Position numbers and translations under genes: made by a program. Below are positions 1 to 8,495 of a DNA stretch of 24,617 nucleotides, in pieces (within the stretch, counting starts at the first letter, position 1; every line of letters begins with the position of its first letter). Source of the stretch: CAZGXM01 sp964529795 (GTDB lineage: Bacteria; Bacillota; JADQBR01); contig CAZGXM010000041.1 of the NCBI GenBank assembly GCA_964529795.1, positions 1 to 24,617 on the forward strand. The letters are read 5' to 3'. The notes below the pieces were generated by a model. The model saw only the letters and a program-made list of their open reading frames with translations, ran no database searches and was not told the DNA's origin.

Positions 1-1
1 G

Positions 2-508
2 TCATATCAACTGGCTGATGATGTGGAAGTCAAAATAGAGGGAGACGTGGCACTGCCAGATGTCCCGGCAGGTAGTGAGGTGGAACTGGAACTGAAAGCC
101 GGCGTGGTGGTGAAGTTGGAAATAGAAGTTGAAGAAAAGGAACTGAAAGAAGCTAAAGAAGCTGATGAGCAGGAGGGATTGGAAGAAGACGAAGACAGAA
201 ATAAGGACGAAGCAATTGAGGAAGATGAGGAAGAAGGGGAAGGTAGTGAAATAGAAGGCTACTTTGTAAAACTGAGACACGGGGGAATTGTGGTTGCTTC
301 CGAAGACCGGCGGGACACCCGCTATTATCCGGTGGACAGCGGTGCGGAAATAACCATTGACGGTGATGACGCGGGACTGTCCAATATGGAATTCGGGGAC
401 GAACTGAAAGCGGAAGTTTCCCGTGGAACGATAATCAAATTGGAGGCGGAAAGCAATCATCTGGACCATCCCGATGTAAAAGGCAACTGCCAGCGCTGCC
501 ATGATTGA
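2..508 (+). CDS. 3' end of a surface-type repeat protein with C-terminal CxxCH
   Basis: The frame is open to the left edge, so this is the last 168 codons of a longer gene. A GTG at 23 has no ribosome site and falls inside a repeat, so I do not take it as the start. Two copies of a roughly 40-residue beta-rich repeat are visible: one begins YQLADDVEVKIEG and ends VVVKLEIE, the other begins YPVDSGAEITIDG and ends IIKLEAE. A very acidic Glu/Asp-rich linker of about 40 residues separates them. Such repeats are common in secreted SLH-type proteins of Firmicutes, which suggests an extracellular location. The last residues are CQRCHD, a CxxCH motif that could bind one c-type heme. A strong terminator follows. 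No enzymatic function can be assigned. Confidence 0.75.
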   Translation, partial: SYQLADDVEVKIEGDVALPDVPAGSEVELELKAGVVVKLEIEVEEKELKEAKEADEQEGLEEDEDRNKDEAIEEDEEEGEGSEIEGYFVKLRHGGIVVASEDRRDTRYYPVDSGAEITIDGDDAGLSNMEFGDELKAEVSRGTIIKLEAESNHLDHPDVKGNCQRCHD

Positions 509-532
509 GTTATTCCAACCCACCCCTTTACC

Positions 533-559
533 GGGCGCTTAAGCGGCGCCCCTTTTTTT
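533..559 (+). terminator. Rho-independent terminator
   Basis: GGGCGC (533-538) pairs perfectly with GCGCCC (546-551) across a 7-base loop and is followed by seven T (553-559). It ends the upstream surface-protein gene 25 bases after its stop and separates it from the subtilase. Confidence 0.85.
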
Positions 560-691
560 CTTCCCGTAACCATACTGCTGCTTTCTTACGCCATCGCTGT
601 TTTCATTTTTTCCCAATCATTGACAAGGAAACGGGAAATGTTTGTCGAAATAGTCAAGGTACTTTCACTACATAGAAACGGGGTTTGTATC

Positions 692-3600
692 TTGCAAAAA
701 TTTCTTGTCAGCGTACTTGCAGTCTTGTTGGTGCTGGGGTTTGCGGGCCCGGCAATAGCAGCGGATTTTCCCGATTTGGACGGTCACTGGAGCAAAAGGG
801 CCGTGATGCTCATTAACAGCCGGGGAGTTATTAACGGTTACCCTGACGGGAGCTTCCGGCCCGACGCGCCGGTTACCCGGGCGGAATTTGCCAGGATGCT
901 GGTAACCGCCGTGGACCTGGGATATCACCGTTCCGCGGTGGAAAAGGTGTATTCCGCCTTTACCGATGTGGATTATGACCACTGGGCCAAAAATGACGTC
1001 ATCATTGCCCGGGAAAGCGGCCTGGTAGAAGGTTACGGAAAAAATATTTTCGGGCCCGAAGATTTCGTCAGGCGGCAGGAAATGGCCGCCTTGCTGGTGC
1101 GGGCCTTGAAATACCTGGGTGCGCCCCTGCCGGAGACTGCTCCCCTGCAGTTTGCTGATCGGGGAAATATAGCCGGCTGGGCCAGGGATTACGTCAGCCT
1201 GGCGGCAGGCAGCGGCCTGATCAAGGGTTACCCCGACGGGACGTTCAGGCCCCTGGCCGGTACCACCCGGGCGGAAGCGGCGACCATCCTGTACCGTTTT
1301 CTCCTCTACACCGGCGGGGCCTTTGACTACGCGGGAGAGTTAAAAGATACCGACGGCAAACTTCTCTACATAGATAATAACGGCAGGACGGTAGCCTTCA
1401 GTGTTTACGGCGGCGCCAGGTTTTTTCAGGGAGAGCGGCAGGTGGACTACCAGCAGCTGTCGACGTTCAAAGGGAAGCAGCTTTCGGTCAATTTCAACGT
1501 GTACGGTGATGTGATTTTTGGCCAACTGGGCGGAAACTTTACCCTGCCCCGGGTGAAAGTGGGCACGCGGCAGTCCTGGGGCAGGACGATAGCCCGGCAT
1601 ATCCGGGAGCGTCAGGAAACCGGCCGTGCCGCTGCCGGGGAAAGCTTTCCCGCGGAAGCCCCCGTTAACAGCCTGAAAGTTACCAAGCAACTGATGGGAG
1701 TGACGGAATTTACTTATGAAAATGCCGTGGACGGCAGCGGGCAGGTTATTGCCGTTGTGGACACCGGGGTGGATGTCTCCCACAGTGATTTACAGTACCT
1801 GCCCAACGGTGAATATAAAATTGTAGACTGGGTTGATTTTACCGGTGAAGGTCAGGTTGGCTTGTCCGGAGTGTCTCCTGCCGGGGAAGTGCTACCGGCG
1901 GGCGGGGAGAAATTTATTACCCAAGGCATTCCCACTGCCGGCGGGCAGTACCGTTTCGGGTTCTTTTCCGAGCAGGATTTAGGTTTCGATATCAATTTCA
2001 GCGGTGACGTCGGGGACAGGTACCTGGTACTGGCAACCGATGCGAAGCATGCCGGGGTTTACGATACGGTGTATGTGGACACCGACGGCGATGGGGATCT
2101 TGCGGAGGAGAGCGGCCTGGCAGTTTACAGGCGAAACCACAGGTTTTCCCACTTTGCCTCCCGCCGGGAGGGGTACAGTTTTCCCTTCGTGGTCAGTGAG
2201 CTGGACAGCAGCGGTGAGATGGTGAAACTGGGCTTTGATGCCAGCGGCCACGGCACGCATATTGCCGGGATAGCCGCCGCCAACGGCAAAATACAGGGGG
2301 TGGCCCCCGGGGCAAAACTGCTGGTGATCAAGGCCATAAACTCTTCCGGCCAGGTGGACTGGGAAAAGCTGCAGGAGGCGGTTACCTACGCGGCGGTGAG
2401 CGGGGCAGATATTATCAACTTGAGCCTGGGCTACTACCAGGATATCACCGGTGGGGATTCCCGGCTTGCCAGGACCATCAACCAGCTGGTGGAAAAGTAT
2501 GATGTGATTTTTACCGTGGCCAGCGGCAACAAGGGGCCCGGTATCGGTTCCATGGCCGCGCCGGGCAATGCCAGTGAAGTTGTCAGCGTGGGCGCTTATA
2601 TTTCCCCCTCCATGTGGGAAGCTGATTTTCAATGGCGGGTAAAGCAGGGCGGCTTGTGGTATTTCAGTTCCATGGGGCCGCGGAAGGACGGCCTTTTGAT
2701 GCCCACTGTAGTCGCGCCGGGCAGCGCCTTTTCCACGGCGCCCGGCTGGGCCGGGCTGGATTACTTCCTCCTGGAAGGGACCAGTATGGCTGCTCCCCAT
2801 GTGGCGGGGGTTGCAGCCTTGTTAATGGATGCGGCGGCGGACAACGGGGTGAAGGTGACTGCTGCCAAAGTCAGGGAAGCCCTGGCCCGAGGTGCCGGAA
2901 AGATCCCCCAACTGGATTTGGTGGAAGCAGGTAACGGCCTGGTCAATATCCAGGGCGCCTGGGATTACCTCCGCCGGGCCGGCGACCCGGCGCCGCTGGG
3001 GGCGGTTACCTTTAACGACCTGTTTGGCATGGGGCGCGGCCTTTATGCCCGGGATTTTGTCCCCGGGAATTTAAGTTACCAGGTCTTTAACCTGGGCGGG
3101 GAAACCCGCAGGTTAACCTGGCGTTCCACCGTGCCGTGGATGAAACCGCTGCTCGGTGAAACAGCTATTTCCGGGAAACGGTACCGGGAACTGCCGGTGC
3201 GGTACGACATACCTGAAAGTGAAGGGCTTTATACCGGGCTGTTGATTGGTGACGACCGAGGCACTTTTGGCAGTGATTTGCGGTTGTTAAACACAGTGGT
3301 GAGGCCTTACCGGGCAAGTGAAGATAAGCCGCTGGCGCTTTCCGGGAAGTTGGGTGCGGGGCAGGTGGAGCGGTACTTTGTTGACGTGCCTTTCGGCACG
3401 AAAAAGATAAAAGCAGAGCTTGAAGTGCCCCGAACTGAGGGTGGATTCCGGGGCCGGGCCCGTATCCATTTAGTGCAGCCCAACGGTGAAGAGGTGGTAA
3501 GGACCGATTACGCCGGTAATGCGCCGGCAGGTTACGAGGGACAGCAGACTATCACTGCGGAAGCGGAAGCGCCCCTGCCCGGTGTTTGGGAGATAGTGGT

Positions 3601-3898
3601 GTACAGCTCCGCGACACTCAGTTTATATAACCAGGAGTATTCTTCCTATCGCTTGACAGTCGGCATCACCGGAGGAGAGCCCCCGGAAACAAAGCAGTCT
3701 CCACCGGAAGTAATTGTCGGCGCTGTGCCGGGAGTCCGTGCAGGCGACGGTACCGGTTTTGTGGGCTTGACGCTGTTGGATTTTCGCACCAAAAAGCCCG
3801 TCAGCGGTGTCATGGAGGTTAACGGCAGGCTGTATAATGTGCGGGACGGGCGGTTAAGGATTATAACGAAACAGCAGCAAATAACCGTCAACCTTTAA
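692..3898 (+). CDS. Secreted SLH-anchored subtilisin-family (S8) serine peptidase
   Basis: This is an extracellular protease held on the cell surface by SLH domains. With the TTG start at 692 the 1068-residue product has a classical signal peptide ending AIA|A near residue 23. Three SLH domains follow at about 26-73, 89-140 and 152-204, then the S8 domain. The catalytic residues are visible: Asp357 in VVDTGVD, His520 in GHGTHIAG, Asn in ASGN, and Ser698 in GTSMAAPHVAG. The Asp-His distance is 163 residues, against about 30 in subtilisin, because of a large insert holding a DxDGDGDL calcium-loop-like motif at 463. The C-terminal 370 residues look like beta-sandwich domains. The start is uncertain: ATG 638 with AAGGA eight bases upstream would add 18 residues, and TTG 620 adds 24. 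I prefer 692 for its compact signal peptide and the GGGG upstream. The next gene begins 47 bases downstream. Confidence 0.9.
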   Translation: MQKFLVSVLAVLLVLGFAGPAIAADFPDLDGHWSKRAVMLINSRGVINGYPDGSFRPDAPVTRAEFARMLVTAVDLGYHRSAVEKVYSAFTDVDYDHWAKNDVIIARESGLVEGYGKNIFGPEDFVRRQEMAALLVRALKYLGAPLPETAPLQFADRGNIAGWARDYVSLAAGSGLIKGYPDGTFRPLAGTTRAEAATILYRFLLYTGGAFDYAGELKDTDGKLLYIDNNGRTVAFSVYGGARFFQGERQVDYQQLSTFKGKQLSVNFNVYGDVIFGQLGGNFTLPRVKVGTRQSWGRTIARHIRERQETGRAAAGESFPAEAPVNSLKVTKQLMGVTEFTYENAVDGSGQVIAVVDTGVDVSHSDLQYLPNGEYKIVDWVDFTGEGQVGLSGVSPAGEVLPAGGEKFITQGIPTAGGQYRFGFFSEQDLGFDINFSGDVGDRYLVLATDAKHAGVYDTVYVDTDGDGDLAEESGLAVYRRNHRFSHFASRREGYSFPFVVSELDSSGEMVKLGFDASGHGTHIAGIAAANGKIQGVAPGAKLLVIKAINSSGQVDWEKLQEAVTYAAVSGADIINLSLGYYQDITGGDSRLARTINQLVEKYDVIFTVASGNKGPGIGSMAAPGNASEVVSVGAYISPSMWEADFQWRVKQGGLWYFSSMGPRKDGLLMPTVVAPGSAFSTAPGWAGLDYFLLEGTSMAAPHVAGVAALLMDAAADNGVKVTAAKVREALARGAGKIPQLDLVEAGNGLVNIQGAWDYLRRAGDPAPLGAVTFNDLFGMGRGLYARDFVPGNLSYQVFNLGGETRRLTWRSTVPWMKPLLGETAISGKRYRELPVRYDIPESEGLYTGLLIGDDRGTFGSDLRLLNTVVRPYRASEDKPLALSGKLGAGQVERYFVDVPFGTKKIKAELEVPRTEGGFRGRARIHLVQPNGEEVVRTDYAGNAPAGYEGQQTITAEAEAPLPGVWEIVVYSSATLSLYNQEYSSYRLTVGITGGEPPETKQSPPEVIVGAVPGVRAGDGTGFVGLTLLDFRTKKPVSGVMEVNGRLYNVRDGRLRIITKQQQITVNL

Positions 3899-3945
3899 GA
3901 AGCCGCTGGCCTGGTTTTTGAAAAAACAGATGCAGGTGAGACGTA

Positions 3946-5307
3946 ATGCGCAGACTTTTTGTCGTAACGGCAATCGTGATAATGTTTGTCTTGTACTACA
4001 GTTTACCCCTGCTTGCGCCTACCCGGGGAGAAAAACTTGAGCTTGTAGGGACATCATACTGGCTGAAGGTGAAGATGAATTCCCGACGTGAATTCGCGGT
4101 CCAGGAAAGGGTTCTGGTGCTGAACCAGAGGGATAATCCCCTGCAGGTGTTATATTTTCAGGTTTTTCCGCGGGCGTTTTCCGAACCGCATACCACCCCT
4201 GTCAACCCCGGGGATTACCCCGGTGGTTGGTCCGCGGGAAACCTGGCTATCAACGAAATAACGGTGGATAACAAGGACGTGGACCCGGTGTTGGACGGGG
4301 TTTTGATGACGGTTCCCCTGAAGAAGCCCCTGGAACCTGGTGACAGCCGGGTTGTCCAGATTAACTTCTCCCTCCGGCTGCCGGTGCTTAACTACCGGTT
4401 TGGCAGTTACAAAGGCATTATCGCTCTGGGTGACTGGTATCCCATCTGGGTGGATGAGGGACGAAAGGTCAGCATTTACCCGCCGGTGGGTGATCCGGGC
4501 AACGCCGGGGTGGCGGATTACCGCTTGGAGCTGTCCCTGCCCCCGCGATACCAGGTGGCTGCCAGCGGCGAGCTGGAAGAAGAGCGGCAGTTGCTGGGCA
4601 GGCGGGAACTGGTTTTCAGCGCCCGGTCAATGCGCAACTTTGCCATGGTCATTGGCAGGGAACTAAAGCTTCGCCGCGACAAAGTGGGGGATACGGAACT
4701 GGAATACCTGTATCGCGGCGACGACAGCAACGCGGGTGAGGTAATGGAGACGTTGAAAAGCCTGGTTGCCTTTTATGAAAAGACTTTCGGTGACTACCCG
4801 TACCCCAAACTGACTGTGGCTGAGACTTATTTGCGCCCCTTTCAGGGTGTGGAATACCCCGGCTTAATCATGCTGGCGGAAAGATTATCACCCGGTTCTG
4901 CCACGGTGCTCCGGGTGCTGGCCCATGAAGTGGCGCACCAGTGGTGGTACGCGGCGGTGGGGAACGACCAAATGCGGGAGCCCTGGCTGGATGAATCCCT
5001 GGCCACCTACGCTGCCAAACTGTATATCGAGGATGAACTGAAGCAGCAGTTTGACTTTGGCGAGAGCTTGTCGGAAGCGGCCAAGACCGGGTACATCGGT
5101 TTCCTGCGGCCGGTTACCGCTTTTCAGGACCGGCAGGAGTACCTGACCCATGTCTATTACGGGGGCACCATGTTCTGGACTGCCCTGGAACAACAGGTGG
5201 GCAGGGAGCGACTGCAGCAGTTTCTTCGTCGCATCTACCGGGACTACCGTTTTTCGGAAATAACCACTGAAGAGATGCAGCAGGAAATAAACCGGCTGGT
5301 CCGGTAA
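3946..5307 (+). CDS. Membrane-anchored M1-family (gluzincin) zinc metallopeptidase
   Basis: Predicted zinc aminopeptidase-like enzyme of 453 residues acting outside the membrane. An N-terminal hydrophobic segment (about 4-24) is a signal anchor or signal peptide. The zinc site is complete: HEVAH with His327, Glu328 and His331, then Glu350 in WLDES, which is the HExxH-x18-E spacing of family M1. The substrate-binding GxMEN element appears as GVEY at 301-304, keeping the key Glu303. A Tyr pair at 404-405 in YYGG fits the catalytic tyrosine. The protein is short for M1 and lacks the large C-terminal helical domain, as in other bacterial membrane-bound M1 members. The ATG is preceded by AGGTGAG at a good distance. 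It lies 47 bases after the subtilase and is probably cotranscribed, which suggests a shared role in surface protein turnover (inference). Confidence 0.88.
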   Translation: MRRLFVVTAIVIMFVLYYSLPLLAPTRGEKLELVGTSYWLKVKMNSRREFAVQERVLVLNQRDNPLQVLYFQVFPRAFSEPHTTPVNPGDYPGGWSAGNLAINEITVDNKDVDPVLDGVLMTVPLKKPLEPGDSRVVQINFSLRLPVLNYRFGSYKGIIALGDWYPIWVDEGRKVSIYPPVGDPGNAGVADYRLELSLPPRYQVAASGELEEERQLLGRRELVFSARSMRNFAMVIGRELKLRRDKVGDTELEYLYRGDDSNAGEVMETLKSLVAFYEKTFGDYPYPKLTVAETYLRPFQGVEYPGLIMLAERLSPGSATVLRVLAHEVAHQWWYAAVGNDQMREPWLDESLATYAAKLYIEDELKQQFDFGESLSEAAKTGYIGFLRPVTAFQDRQEYLTHVYYGGTMFWTALEQQVGRERLQQFLRRIYRDYRFSEITTEEMQQEINRLVR

Positions 5308-5308
5308 A

Positions 5309-5335
5309 GGCACCTTGGTGACGGGTGTCTTTTTT
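5309..5335 (+). terminator. Rho-independent terminator
   Basis: GGCACC (5309-5314) pairs with GGTGTC (5324-5329), including one G-T pair, across nine bases. Six T follow (5330-5335). It starts right after the M1 peptidase stop codon and ends the two-peptidase unit. Confidence 0.65.
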
Positions 5336-5353
5336 GTTCGCTGGGTAAACTAC

Positions 5354-5382
5354 TTGTGAGGGGTTGTAAACACTGGTAGAAT
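5354..5382 (+). promoter_or_regulatory. Sigma-A type promoter for the DUF5693-csaB-murJ unit
   Basis: TTGTGA (5354-5359) and TAGAAT (5377-5382) are separated by exactly 17 bases. The predicted start near 5389 leaves a short leader containing GGGGG ahead of the ATG at 5416. It lies just after a terminator, as expected for a new transcription unit. Confidence 0.5.
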
Positions 5383-5415
5383 AGACTTGTCCAATCCAAT
5401 GACGGGGGTTTTTAC

Positions 5416-7326
5416 ATGAAAAGGTGGTATTACTACATATTATATACGCTTATCGGTACTGCAGTGGTCCTGTCTCTCTGGCTGGGCTGGCAGCGCCATG
5501 TCCGGGAAGCGGCAAACAATGATATTGCCGTGGTGGTGGATTACGACCAGGTGACGGCGCTGGCGGCCCATGAAAATATGCCTGTCAGGGCTGTTATCCG
5601 TGAATTGATTGACACGGGCATAACCGGGATGCTCTTTAAGGAACAGACACTGGCGGACTCCGTTGCGGTATACCGGGACGTCTGGACGGCAACGGGAAAT
5701 GAACTACTGACCAATCCCACTTTTGCCGGTAACTGGCGTGAAATTAAACCCGGGTATACCTATCTCCTCACCCGCAGCAGGGAGGAGTTCCGGCGTCTGG
5801 CCGCAAATCTGGAAGTGAAGGTGCCCGGCACGGAAAAGATCGTTGAACCGGCAGCGGGGGTTTACCTGGTAGGGACTCCGCTGCCGCCGGGGATGGTAAA
5901 GGACGTGGGCCTGGGTTTCCCCGTCAAAGGGCTGGACCTGGTGGCAGCCATGGATTTAAAGGCACTGGTGCAGGTAAGGACCTGGCCCGGAGCCAGTGAG
6001 GCGGGAATTACCGAAGTTTTTTCCCAACTCAAGGGTTACGACAATATCGGTGCGGTGCTGTTTAATGACAAGGTGCTGCCGTCCCACCCGGAAGTTTTGG
6101 CCCGGGAAATAGAGCAGCTTGATGCGCCGCTGGCGGCGGTGGAATTTTTCTCGCAGCAGGGGTTCAATGCCCTGGCAGCGCAGCCCCGGTTGGACAAAAA
6201 TGTGGTCAGGCTGCATGCCATTTCCGCGGCCGAGATGACCAAGACCACTCCGGGTGAGGCTGTTGACCGCTTCCTGCTGGCGGCCGCTGACCGCAACGCC
6301 CGCATCCTCTTTGTCAGGTTTTTCTTTGACCCGGCCGCGTCCGACTGGCTGCAGCAGAACAGGGAATATTTGGCCGGCCTGATTGCGGGCTTGAAGGCGG
6401 AAGGCTTTACCACGGGGCAGCCCGAAACCTTCCCGCCCATCAACAATTCGCGCATTATCCTCTTTATCATCGGCCTGGGCGGCATAGCCGGGGGCATGCT
6501 GCTGTTGGACCTTCTCGGTTACCGGCGCCTGGCTTTGGCGGCAGGGGCCCTGCTGGCACTTCTTTATGCGGCCCTGCTGGCGGCGGGTTATGTCTCTTTG
6601 GGCAGGAAGCTGTTTGCCCTGGGCGGGACGGTAGTGTTTCCCTCTTTGGCGATAATTGTCTTTACCAGCGACCGGCGGCGCAGCATTTTCGGCAGCGCCC
6701 TGGCCCTGCTGGGCACGGTGACAGTCAGCTTGACCGGTGCCGTGTTGATGGTGGGCCTGCTGGCAGATAAAAACTTTATGCTCAAGCTGGACCAGTTCAT
6801 CGGTGTCAAGGCCGCGTTTTTAGGCCCGCCGCTGCTGGTTTTCCTCTACCTCGCCTTTTTCAAGTACCGGAAGGAAGAGTGGCTGCCCAGGCTGCGGGCG
6901 GCGCTGGACAGCCACATTTCCGTCAAATATGCCCTGCTGGTGGGTATCCTGGGCCTGGTGGGAGTGGTTTATGTGATGCGCTCCGGCAATGAGGGAGTTT
7001 TTGTTTCCTCCCTGGAACTCAGCTTCCGCACCATGCTGGAAAAGCTGCTGGTGGTACGCCCCCGTACCAAGGAGTTTTTAATCGGCCACCCGCTGCTGAT
7101 GCTTTCCTTCTATTTGGGATACAAGGACCACCTGCTGCCGGTGGTGGTGCTGGCGTCCATCGGCCAAGTATCCCTGGTAAATACCTTTGCCCATACTTGG
7201 ACCCCACTGGCCGTATCTTTGCTGAGAACCTTTAACGGCCTCTGGCTGGGCATTTTGGGTGGCGTGGCGTTGATACTGCTGTTTAAAGGCTGGGCATGGC
7301 TGGAAGCGAGGTATTTACGTGAGTAG
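5416..7326 (+). CDS. DUF5693 family membrane protein
   Basis: A 636-residue membrane protein that I recognise as DUF5693 mainly from its architecture and its place directly before csaB. An N-terminal membrane segment (about 7-25) is followed by roughly 320 residues of soluble alpha/beta sequence beginning VVVDYDQV, then about eight to ten membrane helices from residue 345 to the end. The soluble domain is probably outside the cell, given the single preceding helix (inference). No catalytic motif is evident. The gene order DUF5693-csaB-murJ recurs in clostridial genomes and suggests work on lipid-linked cell-wall polymer precursors, for example in their transfer or handling at the membrane. 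The ATG has GGGGG seven bases upstream and a sigma-A promoter just before. Its last codons overlap the csaB start by 8 bases, implying translational coupling. Confidence 0.8.
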   Translation: MKRWYYYILYTLIGTAVVLSLWLGWQRHVREAANNDIAVVVDYDQVTALAAHENMPVRAVIRELIDTGITGMLFKEQTLADSVAVYRDVWTATGNELLTNPTFAGNWREIKPGYTYLLTRSREEFRRLAANLEVKVPGTEKIVEPAAGVYLVGTPLPPGMVKDVGLGFPVKGLDLVAAMDLKALVQVRTWPGASEAGITEVFSQLKGYDNIGAVLFNDKVLPSHPEVLAREIEQLDAPLAAVEFFSQQGFNALAAQPRLDKNVVRLHAISAAEMTKTTPGEAVDRFLLAAADRNARILFVRFFFDPAASDWLQQNREYLAGLIAGLKAEGFTTGQPETFPPINNSRIILFIIGLGGIAGGMLLLDLLGYRRLALAAGALLALLYAALLAAGYVSLGRKLFALGGTVVFPSLAIIVFTSDRRRSIFGSALALLGTVTVSLTGAVLMVGLLADKNFMLKLDQFIGVKAAFLGPPLLVFLYLAFFKYRKEEWLPRLRAALDSHISVKYALLVGILGLVGVVYVMRSGNEGVFVSSLELSFRTMLEKLLVVRPRTKEFLIGHPLLMLSFYLGYKDHLLPVVVLASIGQVSLVNTFAHTWTPLAVSLLRTFNGLWLGILGGVALILLFKGWAWLEARYLRE

Positions 7327-8401
7327 AATTGTGCTGTCCGGGTATTTTGGTTTTAACAACCTGGGCGATGAGGCAGTTTTATACAGTATGGTTGAGGGTA
7401 TCCGCAGAGGGCTGGGGCCGGTGAAAATCACGGTTTTATCCAGTTCACCGGCGGATACCGCCCGGGAACTGGATGTGGAAGCGGTAAACCGCTGGCACCC
7501 CGGCCGGGTATTCGGGACTTTGAGAAACAGCGATATCCTCGTCAGCGGCGGCGGCAGTCTCCTCCAGGATGTCACAGGGGCAAAAAGCCTGTACTACTAC
7601 CTGGGAATTATCCGGCTGGCCCGGGCGCTGGGTAAGAAGGTGATGGTCTTTGCCCAGGGCATGGGCCCTTTAGTGCGGGAAAGCAGCCGCCGCAGTGCGG
7701 CCCGGGTGTTGAACAAGGTGGACGCCATCACCGTGCGGGACAGGGATTCCCTGGAGTTGCTCAGGTCCATCGGCGTAACCGGGGAAATAGCCGTTACTGC
7801 CGACCCGGTACTGGGTTTGACAGTCAGTGACAGTGCCCTGGAAAAAGGGCAGGCGGTGCTGCAGCAGCACGGTTTGGCAGACCATAAGTACATCCTCGTC
7901 TGTCCCCGGCGCTGGCAGGACGACGCTTACCTGGAGCCGCTGGTAACGGCGCTGGTCGCCCTGCAGCGGGAAGATTACGGCATCTGCCTTTTTCCCTTTC
8001 ACAAGCCGGAAGATACGGCAGTGTGCCGTACGGCTGCCGAAACCTTGGGGGCCGGTGCGGTGGTGCTGGCGGAAAGTCTCGCTCTGGAGGAGATACTGGG
8101 GGTGTTTGGCCGGGCCGGCCTGGTGATAGGCATGCGGCTGCACAGCTTGATCTTTGCCGCCGTGGCCGGGACGCCCATGGTAGGCATTTCTTATGACCCC
8201 AAGGTTGATTCCTTTCTCAGGCTGGTGGGACAGCCCTGTGCCGGTCCGGCATCCCGGTTGCCCGTCGGGGCCCTGCTCAACAGCTGCGGCGAGGTACTTA
8301 ATGCAACGACTGTTTACCGCCAGCGCCTGCAGACAAAGCGGGAGAGTCTCCGGAAAGAGGCGGAAAAAAATTATCTCTTGCTTGCCGGTTTGCTGGAATG
8401 A
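7319..8401 (+). CDS. csaB: Polysaccharide pyruvyl transferase CsaB
   Basis: A 360-residue pyruvyl transferase. CsaB enzymes transfer a ketal-linked pyruvate from phosphoenolpyruvate to the secondary cell-wall polymer, which creates the ligand for SLH domains. The family pattern is clear: an N-terminal SGYFGFNNLGDEAVL segment, VSGGGSLLQD at 75-84, a following AQGMGPL segment, and GMRLHSLIFA from residue 271 near the C-terminal active site. No signal peptide or membrane segment is seen, so it is cytoplasmic. The GTG start at 7319 has GCGAGG upstream and overlaps the preceding gene by 8 bases. At least two SLH proteins are encoded in this window, which supports the assignment. Confidence in the family is high; the acceptor sugar cannot be read from sequence. 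Confidence 0.92.
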   Translation: MSRIVLSGYFGFNNLGDEAVLYSMVEGIRRGLGPVKITVLSSSPADTARELDVEAVNRWHPGRVFGTLRNSDILVSGGGSLLQDVTGAKSLYYYLGIIRLARALGKKVMVFAQGMGPLVRESSRRSAARVLNKVDAITVRDRDSLELLRSIGVTGEIAVTADPVLGLTVSDSALEKGQAVLQQHGLADHKYILVCPRRWQDDAYLEPLVTALVALQREDYGICLFPFHKPEDTAVCRTAAETLGAGAVVLAESLALEEILGVFGRAGLVIGMRLHSLIFAAVAGTPMVGISYDPKVDSFLRLVGQPCAGPASRLPVGALLNSCGEVLNATTVYRQRLQTKRESLRKEAEKNYLLLAGLLE

Positions 8402-8495
8402 CGGTCGGCTGGGAACTTTTTGCATCGATTTCCGGTCAAATAGATTGGGGTTGGCGGTGGGAGTATTGCCTCTAATTTCTGAACGGGTGGATACG

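Noticed and set aside
8193..8495. Upstream in-frame extension of the murJ frame
   Set aside because: It overlaps csaB by about 200 bases, has no ribosome site at its start, and its sequence does not resemble MurJ, whose family N-terminus matches ATG 8496.
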